Shown: positions 36,830 to 48,823, counted from the stretch's first letter. The stretch: 64,000 bases of DNA from Megalonaias nervosa (GCA_016617855.1 JAECUM010001127.1:62001-126000), one strand, 5' to 3'. Translations and numbers: made by a program. Notes: generated by a model not told the origin, from the letters alone.

Positions 36830-37205
36830 TAGGTTGCTCGATTTTGGTTTTGGAGAAATTGTTTCCACGATTTTTTTTGATCTTATATTTTTATCTTTTA
36901 TGTCTAGAAAATTAAATTTGATCGTTTATCAATAATAAGATATACAGCTTAGTGATTTCTCCATTTTAAAAGAATCCGAGATCCACCCAACCTGCCAAAA
37001 GTTCAGTCACTGGTCCATAATACTGCAATGTCTTTTATTGCTGTTATAAAATGATTGTACTGTTTTTGGTTGCATATTTATCAGCATAACATTTGTATTT
37101 TATTGTTTAAATTATCAAATGTAAAATAGTTTTTATATTTACTACAGTTTCCCCCTCCTACCTCTTTCTCTCTCTCTATCTCTCTCACACACACTCAAAT
37201 ACAAA
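36830..37205. repeat. Dispersed repeat segment, related to 40120-40280
   Basis: TTATTGTTTAAATTATCAAATG and TTATATTTACTACAGTTTCCC match TTGCTGTTCAAATCATCAAACG and TTATATTTAGTGCAAGTCCCC near 40195-40248. Both are followed by CTCT and CACACA runs. Confidence 0.5.
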
Positions 37206-37294
37206 GATGGTAGAGAGGGATTCCATGTTACCAACGGGAAGCAGACAGAAAATAAATATTGTTACAGGTGACCGACAGGAAGGAATTGTAAGTT

Positions 37295-37512
37295 TGGCTG
37301 GTCCAGATCTACCCGAATTTAGCACTTGTTTGTTACATGATATGATTCAAGAGTGTACTAAACACTCCAGCTTAGTTCGGTATTCCAACGAGAAAAATGG
37401 TTCCTTCCATTATCCTCACATGATTGAAATACCAGTCAATTTTTTCTGCTGGCATACCGATCTAAGATATTTTCTCTGGTATATTCTCAAATTTGACCAA
37501 GTGTTCAAAGCA
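37295..37512. repeat. Hairpin-type repeat, copy 1
   Basis: Matches 41880-42075 in order: GATCTACCCGAAT, TTTGTTACATGATA-GATTCAAGA, and GGCATACCGATCTAAGATA. The 104-codon frame 37207-37521 overlaps it but is not conserved in copy 2, so I do not treat it as a gene. Confidence 0.6.
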
Positions 37513-37540
37513 GAAAAGTGATATATTCCGTGTTACGAAT

Positions 37541-39393
37541 CGGATCGTTTAAAGTAACATAAAGAAAAGAGCGAAGACAACAAGCTTTATAAGTTTTAAC
37601 AAAAATAATTTATTTCCCTAGAAAACACGGCGAAAAGGTGAAAATATGAAATAGGACTTACGATTTGCGAAGAAAAATCCAAACATTTGTCCTAGAATTG
37701 TGAAAAACATACAAGTCCTATCAATAAACAGTTTTAACTGAAGCTAGTCTGAATCTCAATTCCGTTCCAAGATGGTGGATGATGATGTCAGACGAAGTTT
37801 TTACACAAATGTCCAGAATTTTCACTTTGAATCACAATTTGTACTGTTCTGTTCCAATTTAGAATTAATTTTACTAAATGTCTTTGTCCAAAGCCAGTTG
37901 TGTTTAGTTCTCCAGGGAAAATAATTATTGTTTAAAAAGTAGATGAACTATAGCTGTCATAACAATACACATCTCGCTCTACAGACGTACAAATAAACAA
38001 CTCTTTCCAGCACCAGAAAAAGAATACCCTCTTCTCAAGTTATATGAACGACTCTACAAAGGTGTTAAAATATGACTCTGACTGACTATTTCACAGATAC
38101 CTGAGTATTTAAACTGAACGAAAACGTCATTTCATGCACACGCACGAAGAACGCATGGTGATTTCAAAATCTCACCATCGCAGTACAAAGTGTAAATAAT
38201 ATAATTAGAAATGACCTTGGCCACAACCAATCACTTTTGCCGACTGTTTACTTAAATCGACAAACCATGGCATGCAAAATCGTGTTCATGCGAGTCATAT
38301 TTACGTTCTAAATAAACGCGATGTTTCTTTCAAAATGTCAGACCCTGCGAACATAATCATCATCACAATAATACTTATATATAATGATACAAAAATGAAA
38401 TAGAAAGAATTCAAATGTTAACACACGAGTATTTAAATTACATGGTCGTAACATCCGGTAGACTAGTTTATGTGAAACGTAAGTTCCTTTCCTGTCAGAA
38501 TCCTTCCTTGGTATTGTTACGAATATGCAATTTAATTACATGTGTTAATTTTAAATTCTTTTTTATTTTATTTTTGTATCATTACATTTTATTGTAATGG
38601 TTATTTTCACGGGATCTGATATATTTGAAAGAGATATTATGTTTATATAAAACGTAGTATGACTCGCATAAGCACGATTTTGGCATGCCTAGGTTTGTCG
38701 ATTAGAGTAAACACTACGCGAAAACGATTGGTTATTGTCAAGGTCATTTTTCTGGCCCACGTGAAATTGCATTGTTTATTGCGAAATAGCCACGCGTTCC
38801 ATCATGCGCGCCTGAAATGACGTCTTAGTTCAGTTTTAAAAAATATTCAGATCCCCGTGAAATATTCAGTCATACAATATATCTTCAAGAAGAAGGATAT
38901 ATTTCTATTTGGTGCCGTAAAGAGTTGTATTTTTACATCTTTGGAGCTCGAGATGCTTTATCATAGATGACAGCTTGTTCTGAAGTTCATCTATTTTTTT
39001 AGAATATAATAATTTATTCCATGGAGAACTATACAAGTGACAAAGACATTCGATGGAAATTTAATCAAAATTGAAACATTACAAGTTGTGGTTCAAATTG
39101 GAAATCTTGACATTCGTATAAAGAATTCACCTGACGTCATCATCCTCCATCTTGGAACGTCATCAAGATTCGCACCTGGATTCAGTTAAAATTATTTAGT
39201 GATAGGACTTGTATCTTTTCGGTACTAGGATAAATGTTTGGATTGTCTTCACAAACTGTAAGTCCTATTTTCTATTTTCACCTTTTCACCGTGTTTTCTA
39301 GGGAAATTAATTATTTTTGTTAAAACTTACAAAGCTTGTTGGTTTCACTCTTTTCTTTTGTTACTTTTGAACGAGTCTAGACGTAACAGTATA
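37541..39393. mobile_element. Foldback element (family F), 1.85 kb near-complete palindrome
   Basis: Left arm about 37541-38320 and right arm about 38645-39393 are inverted copies along their whole length. Paired landmarks: TGTTACG ends; AACAAGCTTTATAAGTTTTA with TAAAACTTACAAAGCTTG; CTAGAAAACACGGCGAAAAGG with CCTTTTCACCGTGTTTTCTA; CGTTCCAAGATGGTGGATGA with TCATCCTCCATCTTGGAACG; CGACAAACCATGGCATGC with GCATGCCTAGGTTTGTCG. The loop of about 320 bp is AT-rich. No coding frame. A target duplication is not clear (left flank ATATTCC, right flank GTATATCC). The arms are longer than in the 11.9-kb copy. Confidence 0.85.
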
Positions 39394-39450
39394 TCCATCC
39401 ATCCATCCACCCACCCATCCTTCCTTCCTTCCTTCCTTCCTTCCTTCCTT
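39391..39450. repeat. (ATCC)n/(TTCC)n microsatellite
   Basis: Tetranucleotide runs of CATC then CTTC directly after the foldback right end. Confidence 0.9.
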
Positions 39451-39960
39451 ATTATTTATATCAGATGGATCTACATAACGAAGGGAATCAAGAAAACTAA
39501 AACAGTAGACATATTACTGGAAATGTATTTCTTCATTGAGCACTTCCCCTCATTCCTCCACTGATATTGACGTCATAACTGTGTTTTACCAATTATAAGT
39601 CATCATTTTATCATTTTTAAAGAATACAGGGTATTTATCCCTAAAGCCCCTGCATATTCTTTGGTCAATATATTTATCAAGTGGTGCTAGATTTTTCCTC
39701 TGGAGGTATTTTTGTAATATTTGACTTATTTATTTCCATGCTTTTTTTAAATTTATGATAGATTAGTTAATTTTATATTGAATGCCCAGCATTGCCGCAT
39801 TAAGGCCTTGCAGGACCCTCAACAATGAAAAAATTTTGGTGTCCCCCTCCACATACAAATTGTGAAACTCAAAAGACAATATTAAAAGCTAAAAGGGTGA
39901 GAAAGTACAAGTCTTGTCATTATTCCAAATCAAAATACTCAAGCATGCAGATTGAAACGG

Positions 39961-39962
<2 letters not shown>

Positions 39963-40012
<50 letters not shown>
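39963..40012. repeat. (AT)n microsatellite
   Basis: About 25 AT units; a second run lies at 40098-40124. Frames across it encode only Tyr-Ile runs. Confidence 0.95.
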
Positions 40013-40016
<4 letters not shown>

Positions 40017-40090
40017 CAAAGTTATCATAAACACTTGATTTCAATTGTTGCTGGTGCCCGTGTGTAGCTTTTGCCATAAGCAGGTGATTA

Positions 40091-40127
<37 letters not shown>

Positions 40128-40279
40128 CTGTTTCTAAAATGACTAACCAGTTTATTGTACTTTTTTGTTGGCTATTTATCATAATAACAGTTATTTTGCT
40201 GTTCAAATCATCAAACGTTAGAGTTTCTTATATTTAGTGCAAGTCCCCAGTGTCTCTCTGTATTTCACACACACACACA

Positions 40280-41660
40280 TTCTTGTAAAACCTACAAAAC
40301 GGAGACATATGATTTTTACTATCAAGACAGGGACATTTTTATTTTAACAAATTATGATCGATAAAGATCTATTTTACCATGCATTTGATATATACATGCC
40401 ATTTTTAATTGATTTGTGGTTGAAATTCAAGAAACACTGCATGAGAATCTTTACCATCAGAACGGGGACACTCACGTTTACACAGTGTTAGAAATTATAC
40501 AATCAAATAGGGGACATTCAATAAGTATGTATTTTTATTCTAAATAGAAATCAATTCACTCTCAAATCTGCAGTAATCTCACCTCATTCACATAGTTTCC
40601 ATCCATATTAACAAAGTAAATTAAAATTTTCATGTTGAATTTTATATAATGTTTGTTGCATATATAAGTAAAATGTACATCCAGGAGTTTGAAGAAGTTG
40701 AATTGTCAGAGTTGAGTTGTGTCAAAATACAGAGAATGTGTCCTTTTTTATAAATAGAAATAATCAAAGATCTGCATGCCAATCTTCAGTTAAAATAATT
40801 TTATTGGCAAGACTCCGGTTTAAAATTTAAAATGTCCCACAAAATAATACATTTTAAACCTTGGTGTACAAAAATTTGCCGCTTTAGTGCAATCCCCTTC
40901 ATTAATAAGCCAGTGCATGATAAGACCTCTTCGATATGAAACACACCAAAAATGTATTTTGTATGATGGCATGGTTTAGTTTTAGTGAGCTCAGGTCAGA
41001 GCCGCGTAAGTGTCCCTGTAGCCAAATAGTCCCTATTAAAATCTAATTGTGTGGATTGACTGTGTGACTCCATGTGCAGTATTCATGATAGAGACTGGTA
41101 AATCGTACAATGGAATGATTGAGAAGCGACTGTCCCGTTATCTGGAGACGAATTTTATTCTTACTATGATGGTAAATATGGCGTAGAGTTACAGGGGAAA
41201 TGAGGCTTAAAATCATTATTTGATTGTCTTAAGGTAGCGTAGGAGAAATAATTCCCGGTACTTGGTGTTTGAGTTGTGATTTGTATGTTATTGTAGTTAA
41301 GTACCGGCGCTACGTTACTGAAATGTATTAAGGAGAAACAATGCATTTGTGAGGTAGGCAGGCGATTGTGAAGTTGTGATGTAAATGTGTGGTTGTGATA
41401 TTGGTGGTCATGCATTAATTAGAGGAAAATTATTATAGTTTGTTTCATTCGTTCACTAAAGAGACCTCTTGCATGTAACAGTATTAATGTTCTGCCTTTC
41501 GCTTAGTGAAATCAGTTGTGAATGTAATGTTGCGTATTTGTTGTGATTGATTGATTAGAGAAAAATTGACTGTTATCATCGGGTACTTAGAAATAAGGGA
41601 AAACAAGGGACTTACGGCGAGAAAGAAATGTAGCTAGCAAGAAGGAAGAACGACAGACAG
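40280..41660. other. AT-rich sequence, no feature recognised
   Basis: Contains recurring 'GGGGACA' words (near 40330, 40458, 40510) but no gene or array could be supported. Confidence 0.4.
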
Positions 41661-41671
41661 AAGTAATGAAG

Positions 41672-41698
41672 CAGAGAGAGAGAGAGAGAGAGAGAGAA
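41672..41698. repeat. (AG)n microsatellite
   Basis: Uninterrupted AG run of about 27 bp. Confidence 0.9.
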
Positions 41699-41879
41699 TA
41701 TAAAATTAGACTGACTAAACGAGGAAAGAATGAGAAATATTTTATAATTTACCTCCGACTCACAAAAAATTATCTGATTGTTTTGTTTCAAATTATTTAT
41801 ACTTCAGACTGCATGCACATTTATGATACATCGAGAAACACTAAATATGGGTATGAAAACTTGTATTTTCAGCCGTTTC

Positions 41880-42075
41880 GGATCTACCCGAATGTATCAC
41901 ATTTTGTTACATGATACGATTCAAGAATGTAAGAAACAAGTTATCTTAGATCGGTATGTCAGTGAGAATAATGGCCACTGCTTACATTACTGAAATACAA
42001 ATACGTTTTCGTATCGGCATACCGATCTAAGATACTTTGTCTAGTGTGTTCTCAAATTGTATAAGATATTCAGCC
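41880..42075. repeat. Hairpin-type repeat, copy 2, with strong 23-bp stem
   Basis: Left arm 41936-41958 (ACAAGTTATCTTAGATCGGT ATG) and right arm 42018-42040 pair with two mismatches across a 59-nt loop, and pairing continues weakly outward. Confidence 0.75.
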
Positions 42076-42467
42076 TAATGTTAAAACACGATATCATGAT
42101 GACACACTCCTTCAGGATCTTAATACTTTGGCAAAACCCTAAAATTAATTTAATGAAAGATATTCTTAGAAATAAGAATAATCTTGAATCTGTAACAAAA
42201 ATTGGAGTAGAGGAGACTATACATAGGCATATTAAGATAGTATTTTCTGCAAAACGAACCAGCTGACTACAGATTAGTTAACATTGAAACGTAACTCTTA
42301 GAAGAATGTTTTGTTAAATAAAGTTTTGAAGAAAGCACTTGAAGCAGACCAGTTAAACTTGGTAGGCATGCTGTAGTGCATTTCTATAAGGTACAGCGTG
42401 ATCGTACAGAAGCTATAATAACACGTAAAGAAAATCTTTTTATCTACTTAAGAACCTTTCGAACTAA

Positions 42468-42469
<2 letters not shown>

Positions 42470-42521
<52 letters not shown>
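42470..42521. repeat. (CT)n(CA)n microsatellite
   Basis: CT run followed directly by a CA run. Confidence 0.95.
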
Positions 42522-42523
<2 letters not shown>

Positions 42524-42708
42524 CATTGCAGAGAAGTATTCCAAGTCATCTAAGTAGGTCTGTAAATCTAGACTTAAGACGATAAATCCATGTTATTCTG
42601 TGCCAGTAACCTAATGAGTAAGCTTATAAATCTAGGTTACAGGCATATGTAGATGACTGAGGGCCACAAGGGGATTTGGTTTGTACTAATTGCATCACCG
42701 TCATAAAT

Positions 42709-42711
<3 letters not shown>

Positions 42712-42759
<48 letters not shown>

Positions 42760-42760
42760 A
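42712..42760. repeat. (ATT)n microsatellite abutting the polymerase remnant
   Basis: About 16 ATT units, directly 5' of the polymerase B coding remnant. Confidence 0.95.
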
Positions 42761-43470
42761 TTTTCTTGAGGTGGATATTGAACATTTTGTTGAGCTAGAT
42801 GATGCGCATAGGGACTATCTGCTGACGCTAGAAAGTATGACAATAGACGACTTATTACTGTTTAAGTACTCAACAACAATTAACACAAGAAAAAAAAACT
42901 AGGCATCGGCAATGTCATTGTGCCGAAATTGATCCACGATCTGTTTGACAAAACGCGCTACGTTATCCACTATTAAAATTATGATCTCAGATAGTGCATC
43001 AACTTGGGGACTCGAGCTGGTTAGAATTCACCGTGTTGTGAAATTCAGGCAGAAGGCGTAGTTGTAGTCATATAATGATTTCCACAAAACAAAGCGAGCA
43101 GCTGAGACAAAGCTTTTGACATAGATATTTGTCAAGCTCACGAATAATTCGGTATTTGGAACGACTATGGAAACAAGAAAAAGAGTCAACCTAGAGCTAG
43201 TGAAAGACATAGTGCGGCGTGACAAATTACTGGCCGATCCTACCTTCGTCTCACTGGATAGTCTCGATTAAGACTTAACCACAGTACATAGTGGAAATAA
43301 ATGTTAAACTTAACAAGCCTATCTACACTGGATTTGCCGTGATTGGGATTTCCCCAGTATGTGATGTATGACTTTAATCACAATACGATCAAAGCAAAAT
43401 ATTGAGACCTAGATGAGTTGCTCATCACGGACACGGACTCACTCTGCTATGAAATTGGGACATTATTTAT
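42761..43470 (+). pseudogene. Protein-primed family B DNA polymerase remnant, Maverick/Polinton (adintovirus-like)
   Basis: Read across several frames, the plus strand matches the palm region of Polinton-type PolB in order: L-E-V-D-I-E (42764 on) with a downstream H-R-D-Y; after a shift at the A8 run (42891-42898), V-P-K-L-I-H-D-L and Y-V-I-H-Y; I-H-R-V-x-K-F-R-Q near 43028; motif B region K-L-T-N-N-S-V-F-G near 43130-43160; and motif C T-D-T-D-S-L at about 43427-43444, with the catalytic aspartates kept. At least three frameshifts and several stops make it non-functional. The N-terminal exonuclease half is not seen and may be lost at the microsatellite. Known: this polymerase replicates Maverick/Polinton elements and related viruses. 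Confidence 0.8.
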
Positions 43471-44170
43471 ATATTATTATTTATCAATTAACTGGCGATA
43501 ACGAAGGAAATAATAGATTTTCACGATATCAGTATCAGCTTTAATCAGCATGATCGTAACTGGTTTATTTCGTATTATGTTTATCATCAAAAACGCGCGT
43601 ATGGTTAACTGAGAGTTTATCGATATTACAGACATAGTACAATTATTCGGTATAATTCCAGTAGCGCTGGTCACAACGGAATCGCTACGACAAGAGCTAC
43701 GATTAATTCTGTTATGTTGATAATATCTGGCAGCGGTGTAACATTACTAACTAGTTTAAAAAATAGACTTTAGATGCAAAATAAAAAAATCAATGTGTAA
43801 ATGTGTAAATGCGCGCATGTGATATACATGAGAATATTAAATAAGGTAAAAACATGACTGCAATGCACTAAGTTTAAAATATGTATGTTAACGAGCTAAG
43901 AATGGTTATTATAGTAGAATTATCACCAAAAATTGTCATCAAATTTGAAAAAAATAAATATACACAGATATAAGGTAAACCAGCTAGTTAGAGCCTACGA
44001 TGATCAAGAAAACGGAAATAGACGATGATCATGGCGACAAAATATTAGACAACAACTATGAGTTAATTACGCAGAAGAGTCGTCATCAAATGTAGATTTA
44101 ATATAATGATATAAGGATCTTCCTCGCATAATTTATTGTATTCATCACCGAGGATCCTAGGTGATTTGTC
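43471..44170. other. Possible continuation of the element, no recognisable domain
   Basis: A plus-strand stretch near 43615-43715 (F-I-D-I-T-D-I-V-Q-L-F-G) has coding texture but is short. The rest is AT-rich with stops in all frames. Confidence 0.3.
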
Positions 44171-44184
44171 GAGCTTAATGGCGA

Positions 44185-44607
44185 TCAAAGCATAATGCCG
44201 CTTGGGTTAGCTTTATCAATAAAGATGGTATTCTGCTCGCGCTTGTGCAATGCCTCTGAAAGTTTCCTCCATTCAAAGTCTGTAGATCAGTATGGATGAA
44301 ACTCCGCCAGGTGAAGCGAACCTGTATCATATTTTCCCATACCTCAGGGTCAATGTTTAAGTTCGAGGATGACTGAGGGAATATGTGAAATGTTTCTTCT
44401 GACCATCTTGAGATAAGTAACTCATATTTGGCATTCAAGGAACAGTAGTCATCATATAGAAGATTACGAACTATAATTTCGTCTTCCCCTGTAGTCTCCT
44501 TAGATTGAGGGTTTTGGATGAAATTGAGTACACAGTCTCTGAAGAATACCCAGTTTTCCTCACAATTCCCGGTGTTTGTATCGATTGTATCTAGTTGGCT
44601 ATCTATT
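44185..44607 (-). pseudogene. Unidentified coding remnant, minus strand, one frameshift
   Basis: One frame is open from 44607 down to 44175, about 144 codons without an early ATG, containing N-W-V-F-F-R-D-C-V, a tryptophan-rich R-F-T-W-R-S-F and a Y-E-L-L-I-S-R-W segment. Near 44285 the better-looking coding texture moves to another frame (F-E-W-R-K-L-S-E-A-L), ending at TGA 44187-44185. No family recognised. It faces away from the arginine-rich frame at 44611 and lies just after the polymerase remnant, so a Polinton/virus cargo gene is plausible but unproven. Confidence 0.35.
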
Positions 44608-44610
44608 TAG

Positions 44611-44826
44611 CAGATAAGGATAAAACCTAATGCTCGTACTACAACTACTGGTAGAAAGAGAAGGTGGAGGAGATGTACTATTGTTCGTTCAACTAATACT
44701 GTTACTAGAAGAAGCAGAAGAAAAAGAAGAATGGGAAGAAGAAAAAAAAACAAACACGTACGTAGTCTCGTTCATGGCAATGATCCATATCCACTGATTA
44801 TTGAACCAGTAGGATCAGGCTTATAG
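44611..44826 (+). pseudogene. Arginine/lysine-rich small ORF, virion core-protein-like
   Basis: The frame is open from the codon after a TAG (44608-44610) to TAG at 44824-44826, 71 codons. About a third are Arg or Lys, clustered as G-R-K-R-R-W-R-R and R-R-S-R-R-K-R-R-M-G-R-R-K-K. The only ATG is internal at 44731. The purine-rich sequence makes a chance basic run possible, but the upstream half uses mixed codons (CGT, AGA, AGG). Small basic DNA-packaging proteins are known in adenoviruses and proposed in Polinton-like viruses; assignment here is inference from composition and neighbourhood. Confidence 0.35.
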
Positions 44827-46125
44827 GCAACATTCTAGTTAGGCTGACGTTATGTGTAGGTAAAATAATTTGAATATATTGTTTCAAGCTCCAAATAGTG
44901 ATGCTCCTTTTTCTAGTGTTTACTTTGTCAACCACATTGCACCAGCATGTTTGGTGAATATATTATCAAATTGTGGTGATTTAAATATTTTCTTTACGTC
45001 CTTTCGTGATTTACCGCTCTTCTACATCAGTACAATAGCTTCCTCTGCAAGAAATGCTGATCCTCATCGTTGGTCTTTTGGGCTTGACCTTCTCAATATC
45101 CTCATTTAATGCCTCAGTATGCTAAGATAAATGTTGCTTCAAATGTGAGTATGCTGCTGTAGGTTCTGGACGGGATATAGCAATGTCTATCTGTAAGCAT
45201 GTGTGTCCGTCTGTCCATCCGCCCTTTGGCCTGTAGACAATCTGGTTTTTCCAACTATAATCTGATAGTCTTTTCTTCAGTCTAATGTAAGTGTAGGGGA
45301 AGAAGCTTATGGATTTTGTTCCAAAGGTAAAGGTCGCTCGAGCTGAAAATTATTTTCCTTTATTCAAGAGTGCATATATTTTCATCTGTTTTTATTGTAG
45401 ACTACATTTGGACAGAATTGGCTTCCTGGTGATTCTGTGACAGAGGTGAAAGGTCATGCTTATTAGAGTCGATTTTGTAATTTCCTTGGCTTTCACTATG
45501 TTAGTCATATTTCCCGGCTCCCAAGTTTTATTAAAATCCATAAGTAGCCTAAATATAGGAACAGGTATATACTTATTGCTTATATATAGCCAGCCTCCAT
45601 TTTAGTGATTATGTTGAGAATTCTACAATATTGTTTTTATTGTGTTACTGGTGCACAGCAAAAATGCACAATGTACTTATTTCGTTGGGCTTCGACCGCA
45701 TTAAGGCCTTTTGCTTAACGCTTAATTTGTTTGGTATCCCCGATAACTACCTCAGACGTGTGATGCCATACATTATTGGTGTGCGTCAAACACGCACAAC
45801 AATATTTATGATTTCCATGGGCTAAGGCTGCTTTTCCTTTTGACTTTTAGGTCGGATTTTGTCGGTCAAGCATAGTAATTTGTATCTGAAACCAGCATAG
45901 GAGTCAAACTTTTAACCTCAGAGCTATCGTAATTTTCCTAGTGAATAGGTTGAGATATTTGCAACATTAGTGGTGTGCATCAAAGACGCACAACACCATT
46001 TTTGGTTTCAATGGGTTGTGTCCGCTGTAAGATGTTTTGATCTTCGAGCTAAGCTTACGTTAGGACTTTTCGCCTAGTGTAATTAGTGAAGTTTTGTAGA
46101 GCGATGAGAGTACTTTCTTGCCGGA
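44827..46125. repeat. Dispersed repeat region with duplicated GTGCGTCAAACACGCAC-type hairpin
   Basis: TTGGTGTGCGTCAAACACGC (about 45776) and GTGGTGTGCATCAAAGACGC (about 45970) are about 195 bp apart with similar following sequence. Each word is a small inverted repeat (GTGCGT/ACGCAC). No gene is recognised; the frame at 44870-45109 has no domain. Confidence 0.45.
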
Positions 46126-46129
46126 GGAA

Positions 46130-46225
46130 AAGCTCCGCAACCGGCTCTGCCTTGTCTGTGAATTGAACCTTGTGTTTCTGTAAAGGAGTCCAGCACGTTA
46201 ATCACCGAGCTACCTGACCTACTTT
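46130..46225 (-). mobile_element. tRNA-like SINE head
   Basis: On the minus strand GGTCAGGTAGCTCGGTGATT begins a tRNA-like 5' half with an A-box-like TAGCTCGGTGATTAACG and, 30 nt later, a B-box GGTTCAATTC. It does not fold as an intact tRNA acceptor stem, so a tRNA-derived SINE is preferred to a tRNA gene. The body would run leftward into the repeat region. Confidence 0.5.
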
Positions 46226-46269
46226 GGTGTCCACCATAACTGCTGTTTTAGTAAATTGTAGAGATTACA

Positions 46270-47180
46270 ATGAGTTTGATCATTGGCTTACGTAATAATA
46301 TAAAGCCGTGCCGTTTAATGATGACATTTAATTATTCATTAACATATTTAAATTTCGCATTTAAATTTTTTATAAAGGTTATGTTATATGTATTCTGTAT
46401 TGCTTGTAGGAAACCATATAACAATGCGATTGGTCCTAAACTTTATATGGCCCATGCACAACAAAATAAACTCCTTGCACTGTCGAAAATTGTCTTCAGG
46501 AACAGGTCAGGCAACATTTCAGTACGTGTCAGTATCCACCTTAAATGATGACTACAATTGTGTGGTCTATCTCAGTCATTATTTAAAAGATACTACTTTA
46601 CGTTTTCCAACTCTCGGATTCCGTGATGATATGAATTCTAAAGCTCATGAAGGACCCGTACCGGATGGTGACCAACAGTCAACATTAGACTATTTAGGCT
46701 TATAACTTTAAAATCTATTAGTAATAATATGTTGCACACAAGGCGTGATTGTCTCATCCGTTGTATACAATAACACTTGAACCGTAGTATAATTGGTACT
46801 TATATGTCAAAATATAGAACATTATGAATGAACCCCACTTTAGTTCATATCTATACGTATTTATACGTATATAGCCTTCATAACAAAGTTGCCCTTCGAA
46901 GACACGTACTTATGTTTTGTTTAGATTAATCGGTTTTGTTTAATTTTGCATGCACTGTGGTTTGTGTCGATCTTCGCATTTTGTTTCTTGCACAAAAAAG
47001 TCTGCCCCAAGAAAAGGTCTTTACTCACGTAGTCAAATGAAGATAAATTGGGTAACTAGTGCAATTCAACTTCTCCAAAAGATGTGTGACCTCGATCAAG
47101 CCAGATACTTTCTTTCTGACATGTTACAGTACAATAGTCTTCCAAGAACTCTGTTGGATCATTCATCTTCTGATGAATAT
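46270..47180. other. Region with short open frames, unidentified
   Basis: Plus frames 46388-46705 (105 codons) and 46950-47180 (ending in the AT microsatellite) have moderate coding texture (for example C-D-L-D-Q-A-R-Y-F-L-S-D-M-L near 47085) but no recognised domain. They may belong to the same virus-like graveyard. Confidence 0.25.
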
Positions 47181-47185
47181 ATATG

Positions 47186-47248
<63 letters not shown>
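47181..47248. repeat. (AT)n microsatellite
   Basis: About 34 AT units. Confidence 0.95.
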
Positions 47249-47252
<4 letters not shown>

Positions 47253-48411
47253 CGCTGAATCAAACAACTTATGTGTTTGTCTGACTTTGAAAGTTCATGT
47301 TACTTCTATTTCCAATGAACTCAACACATCATTCGTTGCCAATTGAAAGATTAGTAAATGTGCAAACGCTACAAATAATGCCTGTCTAATCACCACGTGA
47401 GCACACATCAAGAAACTCTAATAATTGCAGACTAGCATGTTTTTTTTTTGTTTCACATTTGTATGATTTTTCAGTGTACTTTTTACAGCCGAATATTAGT
47501 ACTCCATGCCATTAATTACAAAAGAGCACCCAAACAAAATATACAAAGCATTATTACCATCTCAAATTATTGAACACGTGTTCCTAAAATATCTTGATAA
47601 TTCCCGGTGTTACTGTTAAGACATTAGTTATGGTCCATTTTATGAAACTAACCCTTACTGTCGCGTCTCGTGAATGCTGTACAGTGTGAAGTCTGCTCCT
47701 TGAAACTAGTTAATTACTAGGTTTAAAATGAAACCCCCAACACCAACTCCTCATAATCAACAAATAATCACTAAAATCTCACAATGCTATAGAGACGTAA
47801 TTACAAGTATCGCAAACCATAGATTTATTAATTTTAAACACAAATAAAACGCAGTGGCATTATATCAGGCTGCTAACGGTAAAAGGTAAATTATTTTACA
47901 TATTAATGTCTCCTTTGTACTGATAAATTCGAATTTTCTTTCCCAGATTTTGCCAAGAATTCAAATACAACATGTGTAAATATTTCAGTCATATTGTAAA
48001 CATTTCAGGTATATACAATTGGTTGATGCAGGATATAAAATGTTCGTGATGGTACCAAAGGATACATCAAGTTTTCCCCAAAATTAATTTAGTTGATATC
48101 TGAAATATATATTTGTACATGATTATATACGCACAATGTTTAGATATACCAATATTTGTGAAATGTGTTCAAGCTACTCGAGGCAAATGTAAAATGAACA
48201 TTTTTAAATTTGTATCACCTTGAAAGACTCACACTGTTAAACAGTCAGCGTTTATATAACTAAAGACGTTAAATAGTCATTCTTGCAGTCAAATATGGTG
48301 AGTAAAAAAACTGACAACACGTTTACCTTCAGTTGAAGTAAAGTTACATAGCTAGTGGAGCGTTACATATGCGTTATACTAATACTAATAATAGAGCTAG
48401 TGTTACGATTC
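47249..48411. other. AT-rich sequence, no feature recognised
   Basis: No gene, RNA or repeat was identified. Confidence 0.4.
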
Positions 48412-48762
48412 TATGGTCTTAAAAAAGTAAATGAAGAAACAAAAAGTTTCGTAGCACGTAACAAATAATAGAAGTTATAAAATGAAGTTTGAAGAGGAAC
48501 ATACAGAATTATGAACTAAACAATATAATCATAAGAGATAAATCACAAGTTCAAATGAACAGAGAGTTCCGAATGAATTACTCTTACCGAGTGTGTTGAT
48601 ATACCAATATCTCTAAATGCTCTGATGTGCTAACAGTCTTGATGTATCACAGCGGCATTGTCCAGAATGTATCTGAATGAATTCACAATAATCCCGAAAT
48701 GTTGCTCTAATCCAGACTGACATATGAGCACTTTATTATTCCAATAAATAATTGAAATGCAT

Positions 48763-48768
<6 letters not shown>
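48412..48768. repeat. Family F foldback arm, left orientation
   Basis: Starts TGTTACGATTCTATGGTCTT. AAGAGGAACATACAGAATTA, TGATGTATCACAGCGGCATT and the inner end CAATAAATAATTGAA follow the left arms at 11891 and 14690. It is the inverted counterpart of 57034-57452, both in terminal sequence (CTATGGTCTTA) and inner end. A (TA)n run follows. Confidence 0.7.

Positions 48769-48821
<53 letters not shown>
48768..48821. repeat. (TA)n microsatellite between foldback arm and Penelope remnant
   Basis: About 27 TA units; frames through it read only Tyr-Ile. Confidence 0.95.

Positions 48822-48823
<2 letters not shown>

Noticed and set aside
37207..37521. 104-codon plus-strand frame as a gene
   Set aside because: It overlaps a repeat whose second copy (41880-42075) does not keep the frame.
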